The translations under genes and the position numbers were made by a program. From positions 1,364,001-1,428,000 of the forward strand of contig NZ_CP062008.1 of NCBI RefSeq assembly GCF_005670685.2: DNA of 64,000 bases, in the 5' to 3' direction. The notes beneath the pieces are model-generated. The model was not told the origin of the DNA. It did not search any database and was given only the letters and a program-made list of their open reading frames with translations. Each line of letters starts with the position of its first letter. The stretch's first letter is position 1. Positions 35,892 through 46,311 of the stretch are shown piece by piece. The DNA is from Mycolicibacterium mucogenicum DSM 44124 (GTDB lineage: Bacteria; Actinomycetota; Actinomycetes; Mycobacteriales; Mycobacteriaceae).

Positions 35892-36475
35892 TCACCGTCA
35901 AGGGGGATTCGCGGGAGCGGCTCGTCGCAGTCGCGACCGAGTTGTTCGGCGAGCAGGGCTATCACCAGACGGGTACCGAGGAGATCGTCCGCCGCAGCGG
36001 CGTCACCCGTGGCTCGCTCTATCACCATTTCGCGGACAAGGAAGCGCTCTTCGAGGAGGTCTTCGACCGCGCCGACCAGGTGGTGAGCGCTCGGGTTCGT
36101 TCGGCTGCCGCCGCGGCAGCCGAACGCGGCGAGGACGCGTGGTCGGTGTTCCTCGCGGGCTGGGATGCCGTGCTGGACACCGCGGTCGACGCGCCGCTGC
36201 AGCGCATCCGCGTGGTCGATGCGCCTGCGGTGCTCGGCTGGCAGAAATGGCAGGAGCGCAACGCCCGCTACACGCTGGCCAATATCGAAGCCGGGCTCGT
36301 CAGCCTGCTGGAGCAGGGTGTGCTTGCGCCGCAGCCGATTTCACCGCTCGCGGTGCTGCTGATGGGGCTCAGCAATCAAGCCGTGGCCGCGATCGCGGGC
36401 GCGCCCGATCCGGTTCGCGCACGCCGCGACATCGGTGCCGCGGTGCGCCGTCTCCTCGACGGGCTGCGTACCTAG
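35888..36475 (+). CDS. TetR family regulator, probably leaderless
   Basis: A 195-residue regulator. The helix-turn-helix (TGTEEIVRRSGVTRGSLYHHFADK) covers about residues 28-51; the rest is the ligand-binding domain with the TetR_C pattern of mycobacterial AcrR-like proteins. ATG 35888 has no ribosome site and lies in the operator. TACCAT (35873-35878) fits the mycobacterial TANNNT -10 element at the distance expected for a leaderless mRNA starting at the ATG. It probably represses itself and the divergent hydrolase. Confidence 0.9.
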   Translation: MVTVKGDSRERLVAVATELFGEQGYHQTGTEEIVRRSGVTRGSLYHHFADKEALFEEVFDRADQVVSARVRSAAAAAAERGEDAWSVFLAGWDAVLDTAVDAPLQRIRVVDAPAVLGWQKWQERNARYTLANIEAGLVSLLEQGVLAPQPISPLAVLLMGLSNQAVAAIAGAPDPVRARRDIGAAVRRLLDGLRT

Positions 36476-36478
36476 TCT

Positions 36479-36539
36479 CGCGAGCAGACGTAAAACTGTC
36501 GATTTCGCCCAGAAATCGACAGTTTTACGTCTCCTCGCG
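36479..36539. terminator. Long bidirectional hairpin between convergent genes
   Basis: Arms at 36479-36506 and 36512-36539 pair over 28 bases with one C-C mismatch and a five-base loop; the inner 21 pairs are perfect (AGACGTAAAACTGTCGATTTC). It fills the gap between the convergent tetR and glgB genes and could end both transcripts. The CGAG-AGACGTAAAA style resembles intergenic repeats of other mycobacteria. Confidence 0.8.
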
Positions 36540-36547
36540 GAGGGAAC

Positions 36548-38727
36548 TCAGGCGGGCTTGAGCCAGAGCGCCGACAGCGGCGGGAGGACCAGGACTGCGG
36601 AGGCCGGACGGCCGTGCCAGGGCTCGTTGGTGGCCTCGACCGAGCCCATGTTGCCCGCGCCGGCGCCGTGGTAGACGGTTGCGTCGGTGTTCAGCAGCTC
36701 CTGCCAGGTCCCGGCGTGGGGCAGGCCCAGCCGGTACTGCGCATGCTCGCTGCCCGAGAAGTTGAAGACGCACGCGATGGCTGATCCGTCGTCGCCGAAC
36801 CGCAGGAAGCTCAGCACGTTGTTGTTGGAGTCGTTGGCGTCGATCCACGAGTAGCCCTCGGGGCTGCTGTCGCGGGACCACAGCGCGCGGTTGTCCCGGT
36901 AGATGCCGTTGATGTCGCGGACCAGTTGCTGCACGCCGGTGGAGAAGCTGTGCTCGCCGAGCTGGAACCAGTCGAGCCCGCGTTCCTCGGACCATTCGGC
37001 GCGCTGGCCGAATTCCTGTCCCATGAACAGCAATTGCTTGCCCGGGTGCGCCCACTGGTAAGCCAGGAGCTGACGGAGGCCGGCCGCCTTGGCGTGGTCG
37101 CCGCCGGGCATCCGGGTCCACAGCGTGCCCTTGCCGTGCACGACTTCGTCGTGGCTGATCGGCAGGACGTAGTGCTCGCTGTAGGCGTACAACATCGAGA
37201 ACGTCATCTCGTGGTGGTGGTAGCTGCGGTGAACCGGATCATGGCTGATGTAGTCCAGGGTGTCGTTCATCCACCCCATGTTCCATTTCATCGAGAAGCC
37301 AAGGCCGCCAAGGTTTGTCGGGCGCGTGACGCCGGGCCACGAGGTCGATTCCTCGGCGATGGTGACGATGCCGGGGACCAGCTTGTGGACGGTGGCGTTC
37401 ATCTCCTGCAGGAACTGCACCGCCTCCAGGTTCTCCCGGCCGCCGTAGATGTTGGGAGTCCAACCGCCTTCGGGACGCGAGTAATCCAGGTACAGCATGG
37501 AGGCGACGGCGTCGACGCGGAGACCGTCGACGTGGAATTCCTCCAGCCAGTACAGCGCGTTGGCCACCAGGAAGTTGCGGACCTCGTTGCGGCCGAAGTC
37601 GAAAACGTAGGTGCCCCAGTCGAGTTGCTCGCCACGTCGGGGGTCGGCGTGCTCGTACAGCGGCGTGCCATCGAAGCGGCCCAGCGCCCACGAGTCCTTG
37701 GGGAAGTGCGCTGGCACCCAGTCGACGATGACGCCGATGCCGGCCTGGTGCAGCGTGTCGACCAGATACCGGAAATCGTCAGGGGTGCCGAGCCGTGACG
37801 TCGGCGCGTAGTACGACGTCACCTGGTATCCCCAGGATCCGCCGAAGGGGTGCTCAGCCACGGGGAGTAGCTCGACGTGCGTGAAGCCCTGCGCCACCAC
37901 GTATTCGGTGAGCTCGACGGCCAGCTCGCGGTAGGTCAGCCCGGGGCGCCAGGACATCAGGTGCACCTCGTAGGTGCTCATGGGCTCGAAGATGGGGTTG
38001 AGCTCGGCGCGGGCGGCCATCCACGCGTCGTCCTGCCAGACATGGGAGCTGACAAAGGTTTTCGACGCGGTCAGCGGCGGCACCTCGGTGCTGAAGGCCA
38101 TCGGATCGGCGCGATCGGTGACGGCGCCGTTGGTGCCGTTGCCGCCGTGGATCCGGAATTTGTACAGGCTGCCGACTTCGAATCCGGGCCAGAACAGTTC
38201 CCACACCCCGGACGAGCCGAGTGCCCGCATCGGGGCCTCGCTGCCGTCCCAGTGGTTGAAGTCGCCGATCAGGTTGACGCCCTTGGCGTTCGGGGCCCAT
38301 ACCGCGAACGAGAAGCCGTCGACTACGCCGTCGGGCGTCGTGAACGAACGGGGTTGTGCACCAAGGATTTCCCACAGTCGCTCATGTCGACCCTCGGACA
38401 GCAGGTGCAGGTCCATGTCGCCGAGCGTCGGCAGGAAGCGGTAGGGATCGGCCGTCGTGTGCACGACGTCGTCCGGGTACTCGACCTCGAAGCGGTAGTC
38501 GGCCAGATTGTTGAACGGCACCTCCACCGCGAACAGACCGCCCTCGATGGCTTCCATCGGGTAGCGCTTCTTGCCGATGAGCACCGTGACCCCGGTCGCG
38601 TGCGGCCGCAGCGCCCGGATGACGGTGCGCTTGCCGTACTCGTGCGCACCCAGGATGGAATGCGGATCGTGGTGCTCGCCGGCCAGCAGGCGGGCCAGGT
38701 CGGCGACGGGTGGACGGAGGTGGCTGG

Positions 38728-38731
<4 letters not shown>
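36548..38731 (-). CDS. glgB: 1,4-alpha-glucan branching enzyme
   Basis: Introduces alpha-1,6 branches in the GlgE alpha-glucan pathway. The 727-residue GH13 enzyme has an N-terminal CBM48 region ([18 protein letters not shown]), then the catalytic barrel with nucleophile Asp in [17 protein letters not shown], acid Glu in [12 protein letters not shown] and the transition-state Asp in [13 protein letters not shown], then a beta-sandwich. GTG 38731 overlaps the glgE stop as GTGA, which sets the start; the frame continues upstream only inside glgE. It is the second gene of the glgE-glgB unit. Confidence 0.96.
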
Positions 38732-40794
<2,063 letters not shown>

Positions 40795-40942
40795 CAAATC
40801 ACTCCTTACCCGGGACTACGGGGTTACCCATACCCACCGTAGTAGTCCGTGACACTTGAAGGGCAGTGACCAGTTGGATGAGCGCTGGGCTGTCACCGAA
40901 CTGACCGCACATGAGCACGAAATGTCAGTAAGGTTGGCTCGT

Positions 40943-43561
40943 GTGAAAGCCCTTCGTCGGTTCACCGTCCGTGCCCACCTGCCCGAACGCCTGACCGCGC
41001 TGGAGCGGCTGTCCATCAACCTGCGCTGGTCCTGGCACACGCCGACCCAGGAGTTGTTCGCGGAAATCGATCCGGTGTTGTGGGAGCAGGTCGGCGCCGA
41101 CCCGGTGGCGTTGCTGGGCGCGGTCAGCCCCGCGCGGCTCGACGAACTGGCGGCAGACGACGACTTCGTCGGCCGGGTGAACCACCGGGCCGCTGATCTG
41201 GACAGCTATCTGACCCGGCCGTTGTGGTACCAGGAGCAGGCCGACCTCGCTGAGGACGGCGGCCCCGCGATGCCGAAGGGCATCGCGTACTTCTCCATGG
41301 AGTTCGGCGTGGCGGAAGTGCTGCCGAACTACTCGGGCGGTCTGGGCATCCTCGCGGGCGACCACCTCAAGTCGGCATCGGATCTCGGCCTGCCGTTGAT
41401 CGCGGTGGGGCTGTACTACCGGTCCGGCTACTTCAAGCAATCGCTGACGGCCGACGGCTGGCAGAACGAGAACTATCCGTCGTTCGATCCGCAGGGCCTG
41501 CCGCTGCGGCTGCTGACCGGTGCCGACGGCCAGCCGGCGCTGGTGTCGCTGAACCTGCCGGAATCGCAGGTGCTGCGGGCCCGGGTGTGGGTGGCGCAAG
41601 TCGGGCGAGTTCCGTTGCTGCTGCTCGACTCTGACATCCCGGAGAACGAGCACGAGCTGCGTTCGGTGACCGACCGGCTGTACGGCGGCGACCAGGAACA
41701 CCGGATCAAGCAGGAGCTGCTCGCCGGCATCGGTGGCATCCGCGCGATCCGGGCGTTCACCGAGATCGAGGGCATCCAAGCGCCCGAGGTTTACCACATG
41801 AACGAAGGCCACGCGGGTTTCCTTGGTGTGGAACGTATTCGGGAGTACATCAGCGGATCGGGACTGGACTTCGAGACCGCGCTGACGGTGGTCCGCGCGT
41901 CGACGGTGTTCACCACGCACACGCCGGTGCCGGCCGGTATCGACCGGTTCCCGGTGGAGATGGTGCGCCGCTACTTCGACGACACCGTTGCCTCGCCGCT
42001 GCTGCCCGAGGTGCCGCTGTACCGAGTGGTCGCGTTCGGTGCCGAGGACGACCCGGACAAATTCAACATGGCGCACATGGGTTTACGGCTCGCCCAGCGG
42101 GCCAACGGGGTGTCGCTGTTGCACGGCCGGGTCAGTCGCGGCATGTTCAACGAACTGTGGCCGGGCTTCGACCAGGCCGAAGTGCCCATCGGATCGATCA
42201 CCAACGGCGTGCACGCACCGACCTGGGCGGCGCCGAAATGGCTGGAGCTGGGCCGAGAACTCGTCGGTGTCGAGGGCATGGAAGCCATCGATCAGGCGGC
42301 CGGGGAACCGCAGTTGTGGCAGCGGTTGCACGACGTCGATCCCGGTCACCTGTGGTGGATCCGCTCCCAGCTGCGCGAGATGCTCATCGCCGATGTGCGC
42401 GCCCGGCTGCGGCGCTCGTGGCTCGAGCGTGGTGCCACGGAGGCTGAACTGGGCTGGATTGCAACGGCTTTCGATCCTTCGGTGCTGACCATCGGGTTCG
42501 CCCGACGCGTACCGACGTACAAGCGGCTGACGTTGATGCTGCGTGACCCGGAGCGACTGGAACAGCTGCTGCTCGACGAGTCTCGGCCGGTGCAGCTGAT
42601 CGTCGCCGGTAAGTCGCATCCGGCCGACGACGGTGGCAAGGCGCTGATCCAGCAGGTCGTGAAGTTCGCCGACCGGCCCGAGGTGCGGCACCGGATCGCC
42701 TTCCTGCCGGACTACGACATGTCAATGGCGCGGCTGCTGTACTGGGGCTGCGATGTGTGGCTCAACAACCCGCTGCGTCCGTTGGAGGCGTGTGGCACGT
42801 CGGGCATGAAGAGCGCGCTCAATGGCGGGCTGAACCTGTCGATTCGCGACGGTTGGTGGGATGAGTGGTACGACGGCGAAAACGGTTGGGAAATCCCGAC
42901 TGCCGACGGCGTCACCGATGAGGCGCGTCGCGACGACCTGGAGGCCGCGGCGCTGTACGACCTCATGCAGAACTCGGTGGCGCCGAAGTTCTACGAGCGC
43001 AACGAGCACGGCGTCCCGACGCGGTGGGTCGAGATGGTGCGGCACACGCTGCAGTCGCTGGGGCCGAAGGTGCTGGCATCGCGCATGGTGCGCGACTACA
43101 CCGAGAAGTACTACGGCCCTGCGGCACAGTCGTTCCGGCGCACGGTGGAGCCGATCGACGGCGTGCCTTTCGGCGCGGCCCGCTCACTGGCGGCCTATCG
43201 GCAGCGCGTGACCGAGGCCTGGCCGAAGATTCAGATCGCCGAGGTGGACAGCTACGGGCTGCCCGATACGCCGCTGCTGGGTTCGGAGCTGTCGTTGACC
43301 GCCACCGTCCAGCTGGCCGGATTGCGCACCGATGAGGTTGTGGTGCAGGCGGTTCTGGGTCGTGTCGACGCCGGTGACCAGTTGGTGGAGCCGGTGACCG
43401 TGCCGATGGCGCACACGGGTTCCGGAGAGGGCGGCGTCGAGGTGTTCTCGGCGACCATCCCGCTGCCGGTGGCCGGCCCCGTCGGATACACCGTACGAGT
43501 GTTACCGCACAACGCATTACTGGCCGCCGACAACGAGCTCGGGCTGGTCACGCTGGCGTGA
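40943..43561 (+). CDS. glgP: Alpha-glucan (glycogen) phosphorylase
   Basis: Phosphorolytic release of glucose 1-phosphate from alpha-1,4-glucan. The 872-residue GT35 protein has the N-terminal DUF3417 segment of the actinobacterial type, FGVAEVLPNYSGGLGILAGDHLKSASDLG near residue 120, and the pyridoxal-phosphate site EACGTSGMKSALNGG with its Lys. GTG 40943 (VKALRRFTVRAHLPERL) matches the M. tuberculosis N-terminus; an open frame reaches back to 40856 but is not conserved. It is divergent from glgE, and overlaps the next gene as GTGA. Confidence 0.94.
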   Translation: MKALRRFTVRAHLPERLTALERLSINLRWSWHTPTQELFAEIDPVLWEQVGADPVALLGAVSPARLDELAADDDFVGRVNHRAADLDSYLTRPLWYQEQADLAEDGGPAMPKGIAYFSMEFGVAEVLPNYSGGLGILAGDHLKSASDLGLPLIAVGLYYRSGYFKQSLTADGWQNENYPSFDPQGLPLRLLTGADGQPALVSLNLPESQVLRARVWVAQVGRVPLLLLDSDIPENEHELRSVTDRLYGGDQEHRIKQELLAGIGGIRAIRAFTEIEGIQAPEVYHMNEGHAGFLGVERIREYISGSGLDFETALTVVRASTVFTTHTPVPAGIDRFPVEMVRRYFDDTVASPLLPEVPLYRVVAFGAEDDPDKFNMAHMGLRLAQRANGVSLLHGRVSRGMFNELWPGFDQAEVPIGSITNGVHAPTWAAPKWLELGRELVGVEGMEAIDQAAGEPQLWQRLHDVDPGHLWWIRSQLREMLIADVRARLRRSWLERGATEAELGWIATAFDPSVLTIGFARRVPTYKRLTLMLRDPERLEQLLLDESRPVQLIVAGKSHPADDGGKALIQQVVKFADRPEVRHRIAFLPDYDMSMARLLYWGCDVWLNNPLRPLEACGTSGMKSALNGGLNLSIRDGWWDEWYDGENGWEIPTADGVTDEARRDDLEAAALYDLMQNSVAPKFYERNEHGVPTRWVEMVRHTLQSLGPKVLASRMVRDYTEKYYGPAAQSFRRTVEPIDGVPFGAARSLAAYRQRVTEAWPKIQIAEVDSYGLPDTPLLGSELSLTATVQLAGLRTDEVVVQAVLGRVDAGDQLVEPVTVPMAHTGSGEGGVEVFSATIPLPVAGPVGYTVRVLPHNALLAADNELGLVTLA

Positions 43562-44403
43562 GTGCACTGACTGTTGCGGTCGATGGTGGACCGTACGCGC
43601 TGGCGGCCGGCCCGGATGGCGCGATTTGGGTGACGTTGGTGTCGGCGGGTGCGGTGGCCCGGATCGATGCCCGGGGTGAGGTGCGGCGGTTCGACGTCGG
43701 TGCCGACAGCCGGCCGATGCAGGTCTGCGCGGGGCCCGACGGGGCCGTCTGGTTCACGTGCTCGGGTACCGATCGGCTGGGCCGGATCGCCGGTGACGGA
43801 GCCGTGTCGTTCGTCGAATTGGATACGGGCAGTGCACCGTTCGGCATCGCCGTCGGACCTGACGACGCGGTGTGGTTCACCGCCATGAACGCCGGGACGA
43901 TCGGCCGGGTGGATGCCGACGGCACGGTCGAGGTGGTCGCCGCGCCGGGCGGGATGCCGTCGATGATCACCGCCGGTGGTGACGGCGCGCTGTGGTTCAC
44001 GTTGAATCAGAAGTCCGCGATCGGCAGACTGACGGTCGCCGGCAAGCTCTCGGTGCGGCCGACACCGACACCGTCGGCAGGGCCGGTCGGCATCTGCGCG
44101 ACCCACGATGACGCGGTGTGGTTCACCGCAATTGGTGCGGACAAGCTGGGCCGCATTCCGCTGAACGACGCCATCCAGGAGCTGGATCTGCCGGGCAAGC
44201 CGCATGCGGTGGTGGCCGATGAAGCCGACGGCGTGTGGGTGAGCCTGTGGGGCGCCGATGCTATTGCGCGGGTGACCGCCGATGGTGAGGTGTCCAGCTT
44301 CGAACTGCCGCCGGGCTCCGAGCCGCACGGGCTGGCCGTCGACCGTGATGGTGCGCTGTGGGTGGCGCTGGAGTCCGGTTTCGTGGTGCGGCTGCCCGTC
44401 TAG
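43558..44403 (+). CDS. Virginiamycin B lyase-like beta-propeller
   Basis: A 281-residue seven-bladed propeller with repeats of the form GPDGAVWFT. It matches the streptogramin B lyase Vgb at the functional positions: His216 in GKPHAVV, Glu255 and His257 in SEPHGLA, and Glu272 in VALESG correspond by order and spacing to Vgb His228, Glu268, His270 and Glu284, the catalytic and Mg-binding residues. It may linearise type B streptogramins, or act on another cyclic depsipeptide. GTG 43558 overlaps the glgP stop, so it is expressed with glgP, an odd setting for a drug-resistance enzyme. Confidence 0.85.
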   Translation: MSALTVAVDGGPYALAAGPDGAIWVTLVSAGAVARIDARGEVRRFDVGADSRPMQVCAGPDGAVWFTCSGTDRLGRIAGDGAVSFVELDTGSAPFGIAVGPDDAVWFTAMNAGTIGRVDADGTVEVVAAPGGMPSMITAGGDGALWFTLNQKSAIGRLTVAGKLSVRPTPTPSAGPVGICATHDDAVWFTAIGADKLGRIPLNDAIQELDLPGKPHAVVADEADGVWVSLWGADAIARVTADGEVSSFELPPGSEPHGLAVDRDGALWVALESGFVVRLPV

Positions 44404-45614
44404 GCGGGTGCGCGCTCGACGGTCCTGTCGAAATCGATGTGGTGCCCCTGAAGCCACATCATCGAGCGGCCATCGTCTTTCGCGGCCTGCCGGAACACCG
44501 CCGGCAGCATCAGGTCACGCAGCAGCCGGCCCACCGGGCCCGCGGCCTTGCTGTTGGCCGACCGGTGCCCGTGACGCACGATCTTCTCGACCCGGTGCCG
44601 GCGGAGCGACTCGAACGTCGTGAATGCCGTTGGAATATCAGGGCAATCGCGCAGGCACTGTGCGAGAACCACGGCGTCCTCGACGGACATCGACGCGCCC
44701 TGCCCGGCCGATGGTGCGGTGGCATGGGCGGCGTCGCCGATGATGATCTGGTTGCGGTGGTTGTGCCACCGGTGCACCACCGGCAGGTCGTACGTGGCCC
44801 ACCCCACCATCGGACCGGGCGCGGCGTCGATGATGTCATGCGCCGGACCGGCATCGCCGGACATCAACTGGTGCAGCCAGTTTCGCCAGTCGGCGTCCGT
44901 CATGTCGGACAATGCGCCGCGTTCGGGCTCGCGGGCCATCGGGGGATTGGCGAACCAGACGGTGCCGCCGTCCGGAGTGGGGAACCAGGCGAAGAAGCAG
45001 CGGGTGCCGAACTGCATCCGGAATTCCCGCGGCGGCACGTCGACGGTGAAATCGGGGATGTAGCCGCCGACATTGAGCACCGGCACGTAGCGGGGTGCGC
45101 GGGCCGCCGGGTCGATCGTGCTGCGGACCGTGGAGTGAATGCCGTCGCAGCCGACGAGCAGATCACCGGTTGCGCTGCTGCCGTCGGCGAACTGAGCCTG
45201 GACGCGACCGCCGGAAACCGTTGTGGCGGCGATGAATTCCTTTCCATAGCTGTATCGGGCGCCACGTGCCGCGGCCAGCGTGTTGAGTTCGCGGTAGAGG
45301 TCGGCGCGACGCATCATGACCGACAGCTGCCCGTCCGGGCGCTGTGCGGCCATCGGGATGCGGCCCAGCCTCTTGCCGGTGCCGGTGATGAAACTGATGG
45401 TGTCGTTCGGGTAGCCCAGGTTCTCGAGCGGGCCGGCCGCGTCGACGGCGCGCAGCGCGTCCATGCCGTTGGCCTGGAAGTTCAGCCAGGCTCCGCGCAG
45501 GTCCGCGCCGGAGGGGGAGCGTTCGTAGATGTGGGCGTCGATACCCACCCGCTGCAGCGCGATGGCCAGCACCGGGCCGGCGACTCCGGCGCCGATGATG
45601 AGTGCTTCGGTCAT
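44400..45614 (-). CDS. FAD-dependent aromatic-type monooxygenase
   Basis: A 404-residue class A flavoprotein monooxygenase. The N-terminal dinucleotide motif ALIIGAGVAGPVLAIALQRVG binds FAD, VGCDGIHSTVRSTID is the DG motif, and GDAAHATAPSAGQGASMSVE binds the FAD ribityl chain and NAD(P)H. It resembles the TetX/PHBH branch; the substrate is unknown. ATG 45614 is preceded by GAGG. It is divergent from a MarR regulator, with two MarR-type palindromes between. Its stop overlaps that of the convergent lyase-like gene. Confidence 0.9.
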   Translation of the reverse strand: MTEALIIGAGVAGPVLAIALQRVGIDAHIYERSPSGADLRGAWLNFQANGMDALRAVDAAGPLENLGYPNDTISFITGTGKRLGRIPMAAQRPDGQLSVMMRRADLYRELNTLAAARGARYSYGKEFIAATTVSGGRVQAQFADGSSATGDLLVGCDGIHSTVRSTIDPAARAPRYVPVLNVGGYIPDFTVDVPPREFRMQFGTRCFFAWFPTPDGGTVWFANPPMAREPERGALSDMTDADWRNWLHQLMSGDAGPAHDIIDAAPGPMVGWATYDLPVVHRWHNHRNQIIIGDAAHATAPSAGQGASMSVEDAVVLAQCLRDCPDIPTAFTTFESLRRHRVEKIVRHGHRSANSKAAGPVGRLLRDLMLPAVFRQAAKDDGRSMMWLQGHHIDFDRTVERAPA

Positions 45615-45658
45615 GCGTGGTTCCTCGGTTCGTGCCCAGATGTCTCGACCATCAGATA

Positions 45659-45673
45659 GCTTGATTGTCAAGC
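45659..45673. promoter_or_regulatory. MarR-type operator, site 1
   Basis: GCTTGATTGTCAAGC is a perfect palindrome with 6-base arms and a TTG centre, 45 bases before the monooxygenase start. It probably binds the MarR protein encoded alongside. Confidence 0.7.
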
Positions 45674-45693
45674 AATAGAATGAAAGGCGGATC

Positions 45694-45708
45694 GCTCGAT
45701 TGTCAAGC
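45694..45708. promoter_or_regulatory. MarR-type operator, site 2
   Basis: GCTCGATTGTCAAGC differs from site 1 at one base and lies 35 bases from it. It overlaps the proposed TTG start of the MarR gene, which suits autorepression. Confidence 0.7.
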
Positions 45709-46164
45709 GAAAGTTCGGTGGCTGACCGCTTGGGTGCGGCGGTGCAGGACTACCAGGCCGCGGTCGACGACTTCGACCGCGAGGTCGCGCGCCTGCTCGG
45801 CATCAACACAACCGATGCGCGGTGCCTGGAGATTCTGATCCAGGAAGGCGCTGGTGTTACTCCGCGCGAGCTGGCCGACCGGTTGGGCCTCACGACCGGC
45901 AGCGCCACGACGATGCTCGACCGCTTGGAGAAGGTCGGCTACGTGACGCGCTCGGCGCACCCCAGTGACCGGCGCAAACTCCTGGTCCACGCCACCGCCA
46001 CCGCGCGGGAGCGTGCTTTCGCGCTGATCGGCCCGCTGGTAGACGACGGGCGACGCACCCTGCTGAACCGCTACAGTGCCGAACAACTGGAACTGATCAC
46101 CGAATTCCTCACGCGGACAGCGGAATTGCAGCGCGAGCACGTCGCGCGGCTGCGGGGGATGTGA
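45700..46164 (+). CDS. MarR family transcriptional regulator
   Basis: A 154-residue winged-helix regulator. The recognition region TPRELADRLGLTTGSATTMLDRLEKVGYV is followed by the wing HPSDRRKLLVHAT, both diagnostic of MarR. Helices at both ends form the dimer interface. The start is uncertain: TTG 45700 sits within operator site 2 and would imply a leaderless mRNA; GTG 45718 is an alternative that removes six residues. It probably controls itself and the divergent monooxygenase. Confidence 0.88.
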   Translation: MSSESSVADRLGAAVQDYQAAVDDFDREVARLLGINTTDARCLEILIQEGAGVTPRELADRLGLTTGSATTMLDRLEKVGYVTRSAHPSDRRKLLVHATATARERAFALIGPLVDDGRRTLLNRYSAEQLELITEFLTRTAELQREHVARLRGM

Positions 46165-46196
46165 CCGGCTTTCGGGCGTGTCGGCGCTGTCTGGGA

Positions 46197-46286
46197 CATG
46201 TCGCGCCTGGACCCGTCAGCATGTGCTGACAGTGTCACCACATGCTGACGATGTCAGCCATTACTGACAGGTCCGGGCGCGACATG
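46197..46286. repeat. Nested inverted-repeat element between convergent genes
   Basis: Outer arms 46197-46213 (CATGTCGCGCCTGGACC) and 46270-46286 pair over 17 bases with one G-U. Inside, 46214-46225 and 46239-46250 pair perfectly over 12 bases, and 46252-46257 with 46264-46269 (TGTCAG/CTGACA) form a third stem. The motif TGTCAG/CTGACA recurs. The RNA or cruciform would be a three-way junction. It lies in the 147-base gap between the convergent marR and dinG genes; a terminator or REP-like element are both possible. Confidence 0.75.
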
Positions 46287-46311
46287 GTGGGGAGAGAGGA
46301 CGGGAGTGCCG

